Shown: positions 34,820 through 45,217, numbered from the stretch's first letter. The stretch is DNA of 64,000 nt from Halomonas daqiaonensis (GCF_900109725.1 NZ_FOBC01000001.1:62001-126000), one strand, 5' to 3'. Translations and numbers: made by a program. Notes: generated by a model from the letters alone, not told the origin.

Positions 34820-35668
34820 TCACTCCGCGGCTTCTTCAGCGCGATCAGCGGCTTCGTCGGTGCCGGCCTCCTCCGCCGGACGTCCGCCCGGAAATTCAGG
34901 GCGTTCATGGAGATACTGTTCAGCCACATCGATGATGGCGATATCCATCAGGAAGCGGCGACCCAGCAATGCGGGATGGTCCAGATGGGTGCGGTCCGTA
35001 AGGGTGAACTGAACTCTCTCGCGCAGCGGCCCCAGGGTCATCAGCAGGCTGATCACGGGGCGGGAATCCGCACCAGAGGCCTGGATAACGCGCACCCGGC
35101 GCTCCACCGGCGCCTCGATCCACTCGCCGATCACGCTATCGACCACGGAATCGGCGTCATTGAGTCCTAGCTTGAAGCGCACCCAGTTCTCGCCATCTCG
35201 CTCGAAAGGCGTGATCTCGGTGGCCGACAGCGACGATGTCGTAGCACCGGAGTCGATGCGTACCTTGAGGTAAGTACCGACATCGGGCAGACCGATCCAC
35301 TCGCTGCGCCCCAGGATCTCCTTGTTGTTCAAGCGATCCTGGCTTTCGTTGCACTGGCGGATCACCTCGGGTGTATCGTCCTGGGTGTCGAGTCGCGTGA
35401 CGTCGTCACCTAGTTGTCGCAGCAGGCTGCCAACCTCATGCACGTTGGCCGTCATGCGCTCTTGGTAGCGCAAATGTTGATCTCGCCAGGCTTGGTGCTC
35501 TGTCGCGCAACGGCTGATGAGTGACCCTTCCAGCCGATCGAGTTGCGCCTGCAATTCTGCACTGGTGACGGGCGGAGGCGAGGGCTCGCGGTCGGGTTGC
35601 AGCGTGCAGCCGTTCAGCAGCAGGGTGGCAATGATCAGGGTGCCGGCTAGCGGCAAGTAATGACGCAT
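34820..35668 (-). CDS. Retropepsin-like aspartic protease with lipoprotein-like signal
   Basis: 282 residues. A hydrophobic N-terminus ends in LLLNGC (C21), a possible but imperfect lipobox (Asn at -2). A short helical stretch follows (36-115), then a retropepsin-like domain with the catalytic DSGATTSSL at D139. The family (PF05618) is annotated as ATP-dependent zinc protease, but the motif is that of aspartic proteases. The C-terminus is acidic and Glu/Ala rich. First gene of the trio; no strong ribosome binding site. It probably faces the periplasm. Confidence 0.82.
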   Translation of the reverse strand: MRHYLPLAGTLIIATLLLNGCTLQPDREPSPPPVTSAELQAQLDRLEGSLISRCATEHQAWRDQHLRYQERMTANVHEVGSLLRQLGDDVTRLDTQDDTPEVIRQCNESQDRLNNKEILGRSEWIGLPDVGTYLKVRIDSGATTSSLSATEITPFERDGENWVRFKLGLNDADSVVDSVIGEWIEAPVERRVRVIQASGADSRPVISLLMTLGPLRERVQFTLTDRTHLDHPALLGRRFLMDIAIIDVAEQYLHERPEFPGGRPAEEAGTDEAADRAEEAAE

Positions 35669-35951
35669 AGACAGGACTCGTACAGGGTGAGGCGTGATGA
35701 TAAGGAGTTGCCACTAGCCTTGTCCAATATCGAGGGGGCACGGTGGCAGGAAGATCACAGGTATTGGGAGATATACTCATGACCTATATTTAACATAATA
35801 TACATTATACGAACCTATGGCTGCTGCGACATTTACCTTATTTACCTTCCCTATCCTCAGCTTTGTCCTTTAGGTGATGACCGATCCGGCATAGCGCTGG
35901 CATGGGTAATCCGCTAGCATTTTCTATACAAGCACAATACAGGAATTAAAT
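35669..35951. other. AT-rich divergent intergenic region
   Basis: 283 bases between the protease gene and the DUF3833 gene, both transcribed outward. A strongly AT-rich stretch at 35771-35815 (TATATTTAACATAATATAC and onward) could serve promoters in both directions. No gene or RNA was recognised. Confidence 0.6.
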
Positions 35952-36494
35952 ATGTATAAGAAATGGCTTCTCCGCCTGACCTCGCTGGGTCTCCTCCTGG
36001 GGCTACTGGCCGGCTGCAGCAGTGTCGATATCGAGCGTTACGCGGGTAGTACGCCGCGCCTGGATATCGGCGAATATTTTGCTGGCAAGACTCGCGCCTG
36101 GGGCATGGTGCAGGACTACAGCGGCGAAGTGCAGCGACGCTTCACCGTGGAGATCGATGGACGTCTCGAAGGCGACACCCTGACCCTAGACGAACGTTTT
36201 ACCTACGACAACGGCGAGACCGATCGCCGCATCTGGACATTCGAGCGCGATGGCGTGGACCGCTGGCTCGGCACCGCCAATGACGTCGAGGGTCCGGTGG
36301 AAGCACGTCAGGCCGGCCACGCCTTTACCATGCGCTACAAGCTGCCCGTCGAGGTCTCGGGGCGCGAGATCACCTTTACCCTGGACGACTGGATGTACCT
36401 GCAGCCCGATGGTCGGCTGATCAACCGCACAGCGATGAAAAAATTCGGGATTACCCTCGCCGAGATCACCATCGTCTTCGACCGGACCCTATAA
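35952..36494 (+). CDS. DUF3833 family lipoprotein
   Basis: 180 residues. A lipoprotein signal ends in LLAGC with the lipidated C22 followed by SS, so outer-membrane sorting is expected. The mature part matches DUF3833 (LDIGEYFAGKTRAWGMVQDYSGEVQRRF, then WMYLQPDGRLINRTAMKKFG), a beta-rich domain of unknown function. AGGAATTAAAT precedes the ATG. It is a single-gene unit ending in a strong hairpin. Confidence 0.88.
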   Translation: MYKKWLLRLTSLGLLLGLLAGCSSVDIERYAGSTPRLDIGEYFAGKTRAWGMVQDYSGEVQRRFTVEIDGRLEGDTLTLDERFTYDNGETDRRIWTFERDGVDRWLGTANDVEGPVEARQAGHAFTMRYKLPVEVSGREITFTLDDWMYLQPDGRLINRTAMKKFGITLAEITIVFDRTL

Positions 36495-36499
36495 CGACA

Positions 36500-36529
36500 A
36501 CGCCCCCGGCTAGAGAGAACCGGGGGCGT
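36500..36529. terminator. Bidirectional hairpin between DUF3833 gene and ectC
   Basis: A perfect ten-bp stem (ACGCCCCCGG/CCGGGGGCGT) with a ten-base loop lies between the two convergent genes. On the minus strand it is followed by TTGTCGTTAT, so it probably ends the ect operon. Confidence 0.75.
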
Positions 36530-36555
36530 CGACATGTCGGATCGATGATGGCCGG

Positions 36556-36966
36556 TCAGAGCGGCTTCTTGTCGTCGGCCTCGGCCGGCGCATAGGAGCC
36601 ATCTTCGCGGTGCACTTCCTTGCCACTCAGACCCGGCGTGAACACGCAGGCCAGATGCATGGTCTTGAAGGCCCGCAGCAGATGTTCGTCGTGCTGGTCG
36701 AGGATGTAGATGTCACCCGGCTTGATCGGCCAGATCTTGCCATCGGCCAGGGTTTCGACCTCGCCTTCGCCTTCGATGCAAAACACTGCCTCGAAGTGGT
36801 GCTTGTAGTGGATGTGGGTTTCGGTACCTTCGTAGATTCGCGTGATGTGGAAGGAGCAGTTGCCACCATCATCGGCCAGGCTCAGGCGGGTGCTGTCCCA
36901 GTTACCGTTCTCGGCGGTAACCATGCGTTCTGTCTCACGGGCAACTTCCAGGTTGCGGACAATCAT
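36556..36966 (-). CDS. ectC: L-ectoine synthase EctC
   Basis: 136 residues, a cupin. EctC cyclises N-gamma-acetyl-diaminobutyrate to ectoine. Metal and substrate residues lie in [22 protein letters not shown] and [17 protein letters not shown]; the end carries the acidic tail common in halophiles. The ATG at 36966 has GAGGAG upstream; the longer frame to 37017 runs through a hairpin and is rejected. Two hairpins lie between ectB and ectC, which may set its relative expression. In H. elongata a separate sigma-54 promoter serves ectC; I could not find a convincing copy here. Confidence 0.95.
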   Translation of the reverse strand: MIVRNLEVARETERMVTAENGNWDSTRLSLADDGGNCSFHITRIYEGTETHIHYKHHFEAVFCIEGEGEVETLADGKIWPIKPGDIYILDQHDEHLLRAFKTMHLACVFTPGLSGKEVHREDGSYAPAEADDKKPL

Positions 36967-36993
36967 GGAGAATCTCCTCAGTTTCTTGTAACG

Positions 36994-37049
36994 GGCCGGC
37001 CAGGCGCCGGCCAACAACTGGGCCGCCGCAGCGATTCTTGCGGCGGCCC
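36994..37049 (-). promoter_or_regulatory. Tandem hairpins between ectB and ectC
   Basis: Stem one (36994-37012) is GGCCGGC/GCCGGCC with a five-base loop. Stem two (37020-37049) is an 11-bp perfect stem with an eight-base loop. Neither is followed by a T run, so mRNA processing or partial attenuation is more likely than full termination. Confidence 0.6.
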
Positions 37050-37060
37050 TCCAGCATAGC

Positions 37061-38347
<1,287 letters not shown>

Positions 38348-38435
38348 TTAAAGAGGGATCAGGACGCGCGAGCGCGACTGATAGGGGTGTGGGGTAACTG
38401 TCACCTGGAGCGACAGACCCATTAAAGCGGGGTGT

Positions 38436-39014
38436 TCAGACCCGATCGGTCTGGAAGGGGCCGATGCGCACGAGGTTTTCCGGGTCGTGCTCGCCACCGA
38501 GCTGGTCGGTGGAAAAGTACTCGCGGCTGTTCAGCGGGGCCTGCCAGCGTCCAGCAAGCCGCCGGAACAGCCCCCAGGACGCCTGATTGTCGGGCGTGAT
38601 GGTAGTCTCCAGATGATGGACCTCGGCCATCTCCGCCCGGGTCATCACGGCCTCCACCAGCCGACGGGCCAACCCCGTGCCGCGTGCCTTCTCACCAACC
38701 GCCACCTGCCACAGGAAGTAGGTGTCCGGGGCGTTGCTCTTCACATAGCCCGAGACGAAGCCGACGATCTCATCATCTTCGTTGGTGGCCACGGCACAGC
38801 TGTCGCGAAACTGGGTTGCCAGCAGCAGATAGGCATAGGCGGAATTGACGTCCAGCGGTGGGCAGGACTTGACCAGCTCGTAGATCCCCCAGCCATCATC
38901 GGGGTTGGGTTTGCGGATAAACAGCGGGTATGTCTCGTGGCCGACCACGGCATCCGCTACGGTGGGACGAGCCAGGTCGGCAGAGGGCGTGAAGGGCTCG
39001 GTGGTTGCGTTCAT
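38436..39014 (-). CDS. ectA: L-2,4-diaminobutyrate acetyltransferase EctA
   Basis: 192 residues, GNAT fold. EctA acetylates diaminobutyrate at the gamma amino group. The sequence from MNATTEPFTPSADLA onward is very close to what I recall of Halomonas elongata EctA, including ELVKSCPPLDVNSAYAYLLL and the acetyl-CoA loop ARGTGLARRLV. That likeness sets the start at 39014 rather than two codons upstream. First gene of ectABC; ectD, ectR and the ectoine-specific aspartokinase are not adjacent. Confidence 0.97.
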   Translation of the reverse strand: MNATTEPFTPSADLARPTVADAVVGHETYPLFIRKPNPDDGWGIYELVKSCPPLDVNSAYAYLLLATQFRDSCAVATNEDDEIVGFVSGYVKSNAPDTYFLWQVAVGEKARGTGLARRLVEAVMTRAEMAEVHHLETTITPDNQASWGLFRRLAGRWQAPLNSREYFSTDQLGGEHDPENLVRIGPFQTDRV

Positions 39015-39046
39015 TATCATGGTTCGCAGTAGCGAATTTGATACAG

Positions 39047-39076
39047 ATTATAACAGCGGCCTATGGGCAATTCAAA
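39047..39076 (-). promoter_or_regulatory. Sigma-70-type promoter of ectABC
   Basis: On the minus strand TTTGAA and a perfect TATAAT are separated by 18 bases, and the -10 box lies 33 bases before the ectA ATG, inside an AT-rich stretch. H. elongata ectA is known to have vegetative and osmotic-stress promoters; a separate stress promoter could not be singled out here. Confidence 0.65.
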
Positions 39077-39223
39077 GCCATGATTATTCTGTCAATACGA
39101 ACTCATAATGGAAAATTTTGCTGCACAAGCGGCTCTCAATAACCTAGCCGTCTATCTTCGTTCATGGACCACTGCGATGACATGGTGTCGTCCCCCGGAA
39201 CGCAGCGGGCCATTCAGCCAAGC

Positions 39224-40585
39224 CTAGCGTCGGCTCGGCGTTCGCATGGTGACGAACTCCTCTGCACCGGTAGGATGAATGCCCACGGTAGCGTCGAAGT
39301 CGGCCTTGGTGAGGCCTGCGCGCACGGCCACAGCGATGCCCTGGATCACTTCGCCCGCCTCCTCGCCCACCATATGGGCCCCCACCACCACGTCGCTCTG
39401 GTCATCGACGATCAGCTTCATAAGGCAGCGCTCACTGCTGCCGGAGAGCGTGTGCTTCATGGGCCGGAATTCGGCAGCATAGACGCGTATCTCGCCACAC
39501 GATGCGCGGGCCTGCTCCTCGGAGAGCCCCACGGTGCCGATGTTGGGATGGCAGAACACGGCGGTGGGGATATTACGGTAGTCCAGGGGCGACGTCTCGG
39601 TATCCTCGAAGTGGTATCTGACCATCTGCATAGCCTCGGCGAGGGCCACGGGGGTCAGCTCGGGGCCACCGCTCACGTCGCCCAGGGCGAGGATCGAGGG
39701 CACGGAGGTCTCGAAACGCTCGTTGACGCTCAGGTGGCCGCTATCGGTCAGCGCGATGTCGAGGTGGTCCAGGCCCAGATCCTCGAGATGGGGGCGGCGG
39801 CCGGTCGCGGCCAGCACCGCATCTACCTCCAGCTGTTCGCCGTTGGTGAGGTTCACCCTCAGCCCACCCTCGACCTTCTCGATCGAGGCGATGTTGGCCT
39901 CGAAGTGCAGCCGAACCCCCTTCTTGGCCATCTCGTCACGAGTGAATTCTCGCACCTGCTGATCGAAGCCGCGCAGGAACAGCTCACCGCGATAGACAAG
40001 GTGGGTATCGCTGCCCAGGCCGTTGAAGATGCTGGCAAACTCCACGGCGATATAGCCGCCGCCGAGCACCAGGAACCGCTCGGGAAAGGTCTCGAGGTCG
40101 AAGACCTGGTTGGAATTGACGGTCAGCTCCTTGCCCGGGAAGTCCGGCACCCAAGGCCACCCCCCCACTGCGACCAGGATCTTCTCGGCGCTTATCGTCT
40201 CGTCGTTGACCGAGACATGGTGCGGGTCCAGCACTCGGGCACGGCCGTTGATCAGGCGCACCCCGGCCGTGTCGAGCAGACGCCCGTAGATGTCGTTGAG
40301 CCGCTTGATCTCGCCTACCTTGTTGTCGCGCAGCGTACTCCACTCGAATCGCGGAGCCTCGGGCAGGTGCCAGCCGAAACCGCCGGCATCCTCGAAGGCC
40401 TCGTGGAAGTGAGCGGCATAGGAATAGAGTTTCTTTGGCACGCAGCCCACGTTGACGCAGGTGCCACCCAGGTAGCGATTTTCCGCCACGGCGACCCGCG
40501 CGCCGTTGGTGGCGGCGGTGCGAGCGGCACGAACACCTCCCGAGCCCGCCCCGATCACGAACAGGTCATAGTCGAAGTCTGACAC
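39224..40585 (-). CDS. gor: Glutathione-disulfide reductase
   Basis: 453 residues, FAD-dependent disulfide oxidoreductase. It shows the FAD motif [11 protein letters not shown], the redox-active pair in [13 protein letters not shown], the NADPH motif [10 protein letters not shown] and the C-terminal His-Glu pair HPTGAEEFV. The active-site spacing CVNVGC and the end sequence fit glutathione reductase rather than lipoamide dehydrogenase. The GTG at 40585 has AGGAG seven bases before it; the longer frame to 40636 is less likely. The NADPH-site Arg residues were not checked in detail. Confidence 0.93.
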   Translation of the reverse strand: MSDFDYDLFVIGAGSGGVRAARTAATNGARVAVAENRYLGGTCVNVGCVPKKLYSYAAHFHEAFEDAGGFGWHLPEAPRFEWSTLRDNKVGEIKRLNDIYGRLLDTAGVRLINGRARVLDPHHVSVNDETISAEKILVAVGGWPWVPDFPGKELTVNSNQVFDLETFPERFLVLGGGYIAVEFASIFNGLGSDTHLVYRGELFLRGFDQQVREFTRDEMAKKGVRLHFEANIASIEKVEGGLRVNLTNGEQLEVDAVLAATGRRPHLEDLGLDHLDIALTDSGHLSVNERFETSVPSILALGDVSGGPELTPVALAEAMQMVRYHFEDTETSPLDYRNIPTAVFCHPNIGTVGLSEEQARASCGEIRVYAAEFRPMKHTLSGSSERCLMKLIVDDQSDVVVGAHMVGEEAGEVIQGIAVAVRAGLTKADFDATVGIHPTGAEEFVTMRTPSRR

Positions 40586-40747
40586 GCAAGTCTCCTGTCG
40601 AAGGGGCGAGCCTCGTTCGGCTCGCCTGGTAATCATGAGGGAATCATACCAGCCGGGGCGACACCCCGGGAGAGCGGTTGACCGACCTGGCAGGCGAGGT
40701 TAAAAGAGGCCGACTGTGCTCCCTTGCCACACCTTCCGGAGATTGCC

Positions 40748-41398
40748 ATGAAGCGCGAGATCGAGAGACTGCTGGCCAACAATCGCAACTGGGCGGACAA
40801 GATGTGCCGAGATGATCCGGACTACTTCGCCCGCCTGGCCCGTCAGCAGAGCCCGGAATACCTGTGGATCGGCTGTTCCGATTCTCGGGTGCCGGCCAAT
40901 CAGATCATCGATCTGCCGCCGGGCGAGGTCTTCGTTCATCGCAACGTCGCCAACCTGCTCCATCACAACGACATGAACGCCCTCTCGGTGGTGCAGTTCG
41001 CCGTGGACGTACTCAAGGTGCGCCACATCATGGTGGTCGGGCACTATGGCTGCGGCGGCGTGCGGGCGGCCGTCGTCGGCGGCGAGTGCGGCATGGTCGA
41101 CTACTGGCTGCATTCGGTCCGCGAGCTCTACAGCCGCCACCGTGGGGCCCTTGAGTCGCTACCCCTCGAGGAGCAGGTCGACCGCATGTGCGAGCTCAAC
41201 GTCGAGGCTCAGGTCAACAACCTGTGCCGAACCAAGATCATTCAGCGCGCCTGGCAGCGCGGGCAATCGCTCTCGGTGCACGGCTGGGTCTACGGCCTGA
41301 GCGACGGCCGGGTCTCCGATCTCGACTGCAGTGTCCATGGCCTCGACCAGGTCGCCACCCTCTATCGCATCGACCGCCTCACTCCCAATGGAGACTGA
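40748..41398 (+). CDS. can: Beta-class carbonic anhydrase
   Basis: 216 residues (E. coli Can 220). Zinc ligands are C43 in IGCSDSR, H99 and C102 in GHYGCGG; the catalytic Asp-Arg dyad is D45 and R47. It interconverts CO2 and bicarbonate to supply carboxylases. The end block HGWVYGLSDGRVSDL matches the family. GGAG seven bases before the ATG sets the start. Cytoplasmic. Confidence 0.95.
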   Translation: MKREIERLLANNRNWADKMCRDDPDYFARLARQQSPEYLWIGCSDSRVPANQIIDLPPGEVFVHRNVANLLHHNDMNALSVVQFAVDVLKVRHIMVVGHYGCGGVRAAVVGGECGMVDYWLHSVRELYSRHRGALESLPLEEQVDRMCELNVEAQVNNLCRTKIIQRAWQRGQSLSVHGWVYGLSDGRVSDLDCSVHGLDQVATLYRIDRLTPNGD

Positions 41399-41404
41399 AT
41401 CAGA

Positions 41405-41419
41405 CCCCGCCCGGCGGGG
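41405..41419 (+). terminator. Short GC hairpin after the carbonic anhydrase gene
   Basis: CCCCGC-CCG-GCGGGG lies seven bases past the stop, with no T tract. It may be a weak terminator. Confidence 0.45.
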
Positions 41420-41446
41420 CTCATTCGCCGGGCGCATGTCCCCTCT

Positions 41447-41462
41447 CACAATTTCGATTGTG
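41447..41462. promoter_or_regulatory. Dyad upstream of the peptide transporter operon
   Basis: CACAAT-TTCG-ATTGTG is a perfect six-bp inverted repeat with a stable TTCG loop, 84 bases before the binding-protein gene. TTGTGC at its right end and CTATGT 17 bases later could form a weak promoter. The dyad could be an operator for the LysR regulator downstream, or an RNA hairpin. Confidence 0.35.
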
Positions 41463-41545
41463 CTGCGGTGGCCATACTCACTATGTTGTTGGCTGGACCT
41501 TCGCGGTCGCACATCAACAACAAGCCAACCGGCATGGAACGACAC

Positions 41546-43120
41546 ATGACTCTCAAGAAGACCCTGCTGGCGAGCGTGATCGGCGCCGCCATGACCACCG
41601 CTGTGCTGCCCTCCATGGCCAGCGCCGAGACCACCCTGCGCATGGCCTATGATGCCGACCCGGTCTCGCTGGACATCCACGAGCAGCTTTCCGGGGGTAT
41701 TCTCCAGCTCTCCCACATGACCTTCGATCCCTTGGTGCGCTGGACCAGCGACCTGGAGTTCGAGCCGCGCCTGGCCACCGCCTGGGAACAGGTCGACGAC
41801 ACCACAATGCGCATGACCCTGCGCGAGGGTGTCGAATTCCACAGCGGCAACGCCTTCACCGCCGAGGATGTGGTCTGGACCGTTGAGCGCCTCAAGCGCA
41901 GCCCGGACTTCAAGGCGATCTTCGAGCCCATCGAGAGCGTGACCGCGGTCGACGAGACCACCGTGGAATTCAAGACCGCCGACCCCTACCCGCTACTGCT
42001 CAACCTCGCCACCTACATCTTCCCGCTGGACAGCGAGTTCTACAGCGGCACCGCCGAGGACGGCGACCCCAAGGACGAGATCGTCAAGAACGGCAACTCC
42101 TTTGCCTCGGCCAACCTCTCCGGTACCGGCCCCTTCACCGTGGTCGAGCATCAGAAGGGTACCCGCATGGAGTTCGACCGCTTCGAGGGCTATTGGGACG
42201 AGGAATCCCCAGGTAACGTGGATCGCATCGTGCTCACCCCGATCAGCGAGAACGCCACCCGCGTGGCCGCCCTGCTCTCCGGCGACGTGGACTTCATTGC
42301 GCCGGTGCCGCCCAACGACCTGGACCGCGTTCGCGAGGACGAGGACGTCCAGCTGGTCACCATGTCCGGCACGCGGATCATCTTCTTCCACATGAACCAG
42401 GAGCGTGTCGAGGCCTTCCAGGATCCGCGGGTCCGCCAGGCCTTCGCCTATGCCGTCAACCAGGAAGGCATTGCCGATCGCCTGATGAAGGGCTTTGCCA
42501 CGCCAGCGGCCCAGTTCTCGCCGGAAGGCTACGCTGGCCATGTCGACTCTCTCGAGCCGCGCTACGACCTGGAGAAGGCCCAGCAGCTGATGGCGGAGGC
42601 CGGCTACGAAGACGGCTTCGAGATCTCCATGATGGCGCCCAACAACCGCTACGTGAACGATGCCAAGATCGCCCAGGCGGTGGCCGCCATGCTGGCGCGC
42701 ATCAACGTCACGGTGGACCTCAAGACGCTGCCCAAGGCTCAGTACTGGGGCGAGTACGATGACCGCGCCGCCGACATGATGCTGATCGGCTGGCACGCCG
42801 ATACCGAGGACAGCGCCAACTTCCACGAGTATCTGACGGCCTGCCCCGATGCCGACACCGGCGCCGGCCAGTACAACGCCGGCAACTACTGCAACCCGGC
42901 GCTCGACAAGCTGGTGGCCGAGGCCAACCTCGAGGTCGATCTCGAGAAGCGCGCCGAGATGCTGCAGCAGGTCGAGCAGACCCTGTACGACGAGGCGGCC
43001 GTCGTGCCCCTTCACTGGCAGGACCTGGCCTGGGCCTCGGCGTCCAACGTCAATATCGAACCGATCCTCAACGTGATGAACTTCCCCTACCTTGGGGATC
43101 TGGTCATCGAGGAAGAGTAA
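41546..43120 (+). CDS. Peptide ABC transporter substrate-binding protein
   Basis: 524 residues, family 5 periplasmic binding protein (DppA/OppA type). A signal peptide (MTLKKTLLASVIGAAM, cleaved near SMASA-ET) is followed by the family block LATAWEQVDDTTMRMTLREGVEFHSGNAFTAEDV. The ATG at 41546 gives a standard signal peptide; one at 41534 is also possible, and neither has a strong ribosome binding site. It is first in an operon with two permeases and two ATPases. Ligand class is inferred as di- or oligopeptide; nickel or glutathione transporters share this fold. Confidence 0.9.
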   Translation: MTLKKTLLASVIGAAMTTAVLPSMASAETTLRMAYDADPVSLDIHEQLSGGILQLSHMTFDPLVRWTSDLEFEPRLATAWEQVDDTTMRMTLREGVEFHSGNAFTAEDVVWTVERLKRSPDFKAIFEPIESVTAVDETTVEFKTADPYPLLLNLATYIFPLDSEFYSGTAEDGDPKDEIVKNGNSFASANLSGTGPFTVVEHQKGTRMEFDRFEGYWDEESPGNVDRIVLTPISENATRVAALLSGDVDFIAPVPPNDLDRVREDEDVQLVTMSGTRIIFFHMNQERVEAFQDPRVRQAFAYAVNQEGIADRLMKGFATPAAQFSPEGYAGHVDSLEPRYDLEKAQQLMAEAGYEDGFEISMMAPNNRYVNDAKIAQAVAAMLARINVTVDLKTLPKAQYWGEYDDRAADMMLIGWHADTEDSANFHEYLTACPDADTGAGQYNAGNYCNPALDKLVAEANLEVDLEKRAEMLQQVEQTLYDEAAVVPLHWQDLAWASASNVNIEPILNVMNFPYLGDLVIEEE

Positions 43121-43131
43121 GCCTGCCTCTT

Positions 43132-43215
43132 GCCGGCCCTGCATGGGCCGGCCATCCGAAACCCTGATCCCTGCGACGCGCTCGTTCGACGAGGGCGTCG
43201 CAGTGTGTTGCACAC
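43132..43215 (+). promoter_or_regulatory. Three hairpins between binding-protein and permease genes
   Basis: Stem one (43132-43152) has eight perfect pairs and a five-base loop. Stem two (43171-43203) has nine pairs, a G-G mismatch and a further five pairs. Stem three (43203-43215) is GTGTG-TTG-CACAC. Such structures after a binding-protein gene often protect its mRNA and raise its level above that of the permeases. Confidence 0.65.
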
Positions 43216-43227
43216 GGGACGCCAGCC

Positions 43228-44274
43228 ATGATCGCCTTTCTGATCAAGCGCCTCTTCCATGCCCTACTGGTGATGTTCGTCATCAGCATCATCGCCTTCG
43301 CCATCCAGGACAACCTGGGCGACCCCATCCAGCAGATGGTCGGCCAGTCGGTCCCGGAGAGCGAGCGCGAGATCCTGCGCGAGCAGCTGGGCCTCAACGA
43401 TCCCTTCCTGGTCCAGTACCTGCGCTTCGCGGGCAATGCCCTGCAGTTGGACTTCGGCTACTCCTACATCTTCAACCAGCCGACCACCGAGGTTATCCTG
43501 CGCCACCTGCCGGCAACCCTTGAGCTGGTGTTCGCCACGACTCTGCTGATCGTGCTGCTCTCGGTGCCGATCGGGGTCTACAGCGCGATCCGGCCCCGCG
43601 CCTGGTTGTCGCGCTTTTTCATGGGTGTGTCGATCATCGGCATCTCGATTCCGGTCTTCCTGACCGCCATCATGCTGATCCAGCTGTTCGCCATCGGTGT
43701 GAGCTGGTCGCCCTTCCCCGCCGCTACAGGCTGGGGAGCCTGGCTCAACGACCTGGTCAGCACCGAGGGCGGCATGCCGGCCTACGGGCGCGGCAACCCG
43801 GTGCCTGTCTTGGGTACCTGGGCCACCAACTTCGCGAGCCTCGAGGGGCTCACCTACCTGGTGCTGCCGGCCATCTCGCTGGCCTCGATCATGCTGCCGC
43901 TGTTCATTCGCCTGATCCGTGCCGAGATGCTCGAGGTGCTGCAGTCCGAGTACGTGAAATTCGCCCGCGCCAAGGGCATCTCGCTGCGCCGCATCTACTT
44001 CGTGCACGCCCTGAAGAACACCATGCTGCCGGTAATCACCATGGGCGGGGTGCAGATCGGTACCCTGGTGGCCTACACCATCCTCACCGAGACGGTCTTC
44101 CAGTGGCCGGGCATGGGGCTGATGTTCCTCAACGCCATCCAGCGCTCCGACGTGCCGCTGATCATCACCTACCTGATGATCGTGGGGCTGATCTTCGTGA
44201 TCACCAACACCCTGGTCGACCTGATCTATGGCCTGGTCAATCCCACCGTCAAGCTGACAGGGAAACCCGCATGA
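43228..44274 (+). CDS. Peptide ABC transporter permease, DppB type
   Basis: 348 residues with six membrane helices: one at 9-29, then a long extracytoplasmic loop, and five from about 98 onward. The cytoplasmic EAA-type loop is EYVKFARAKGISLRRIYFVHALKNTMLP near 235-262, which docks the ATPase. The N-terminal pattern IKRLFHALLVMFVISIIAF and GDPIQQM are typical of DppB/OppB proteins. The last codon overlaps the next permease start by four bases (ATGA). Confidence 0.92.
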   Translation: MIAFLIKRLFHALLVMFVISIIAFAIQDNLGDPIQQMVGQSVPESEREILREQLGLNDPFLVQYLRFAGNALQLDFGYSYIFNQPTTEVILRHLPATLELVFATTLLIVLLSVPIGVYSAIRPRAWLSRFFMGVSIIGISIPVFLTAIMLIQLFAIGVSWSPFPAATGWGAWLNDLVSTEGGMPAYGRGNPVPVLGTWATNFASLEGLTYLVLPAISLASIMLPLFIRLIRAEMLEVLQSEYVKFARAKGISLRRIYFVHALKNTMLPVITMGGVQIGTLVAYTILTETVFQWPGMGLMFLNAIQRSDVPLIITYLMIVGLIFVITNTLVDLIYGLVNPTVKLTGKPA

Positions 44275-45212
44275 CAACCACGACACCCCAGGTGGCGAGC
44301 CGCTGGTCACGCTTTCGTGGCTCCTACCTGCTCTACAGCTTCAAGCGTGACCTGATCGCCCAGCTGAGCCTTGTGGTCTTCATTGCCCTGGTCGCCGTGG
44401 CGGTGCTGGCCCCGTGGCTTGCGCCCATGAACCCCTACGATCTGGCACAGATCGACATCATGTCCTCGGAGCTGCCGCCCTTCTGGGTCGACGGTAGTGA
44501 CCCGACCTACCCGATGGGCACCGACGCCCAGGGCCGCGACCTGCTCTCCACCATTCTTTATGGCGCCCGAGTATCGCTGATCATCGGCTTCGGTGCGGTG
44601 GCCCTCCAGGCCCTGCTGGGGGTCAGCTTCGGCCTTCTCGCCGGTTACCTGGGTGGACGCGTGGATGCCTTCCTGATGCGCCTGGCCGACATTCAGCTAT
44701 CGTTCTCCACCCTGATGGTGGCCATCGTGGTGGGCGCCCTGGTCAAGGCGATCTTCGGCGGCGCCACCTTCAGTGCCTATGCGGTGCCACTGCTGGTGCT
44801 GATCATCGGCCTGGCCGAGTGGCCCCAGTACGCGCGCACCGTGCGCGCCTCAGTGCTGGCCGAGCGCAGCAAGGAATATGTCGATGCGGCCCGGGTCATG
44901 GGCTTTACCAGCCGGCGCATCATGTTCCGCCATATCCTGCCCAATACCCTGTCGCCGATCTTCGTCATCTCCACGGTCCAGGTGGCCAACGCCATCATCG
45001 CCGAGGCGGCGCTCTCCTTCCTGGGACTGGGCATGCCCGAGACCCAGCCGTCACTGGGCTCGTTGATCAAGTCCGGCTTCGACTACCTGCAGTCAGGCTC
45101 CTGGTGGATCACCCTGATCCCCGGCCTGATGCTGGTGGTGCTGGTGCTGGTGATCAACTTGCTGGGCGACTGGCTGCGTGACGTCCTCAACCCGCGACTC
45201 TACAAGGGCTGA
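44271..45212 (+). CDS. Peptide ABC transporter permease, DppC type
   Basis: 313 residues. An N-terminal helix near 33-53 is followed by the family block MGTDAQGRDLLSTILYGARVSL and five more helices. The ATPase-docking loop is EYVDAARVMGFTSRRIMFRHILPNTLSP. It pairs with the upstream DppB-type subunit to form the channel. The start is set by the ATGA overlap; the open frame that extends to 44103 lies over the upstream gene. Confidence 0.92.
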   Translation: MTTTTPQVASRWSRFRGSYLLYSFKRDLIAQLSLVVFIALVAVAVLAPWLAPMNPYDLAQIDIMSSELPPFWVDGSDPTYPMGTDAQGRDLLSTILYGARVSLIIGFGAVALQALLGVSFGLLAGYLGGRVDAFLMRLADIQLSFSTLMVAIVVGALVKAIFGGATFSAYAVPLLVLIIGLAEWPQYARTVRASVLAERSKEYVDAARVMGFTSRRIMFRHILPNTLSPIFVISTVQVANAIIAEAALSFLGLGMPETQPSLGSLIKSGFDYLQSGSWWITLIPGLMLVVLVLVINLLGDWLRDVLNPRLYKG

Positions 45213-45217
45213 CCCTC

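Noticed and set aside
36967..37060. Sigma-54 promoter before ectC as in H. elongata
   Set aside because: No TGGCAC-N5-TTGC-like pair with correct spacing was found on the minus strand.
39164..40582. Plus-strand open frame of 472 codons opposite gor
   Set aside because: Glutathione reductase on the minus strand has clear FAD, NADPH and disulfide motifs, so this frame is a shadow.
41993..43213. Minus-strand open frame of 406 codons opposite the binding-protein gene
   Set aside because: It is a mirror of a well-defined ABC binding protein and has His- and Val-rich antisense composition.
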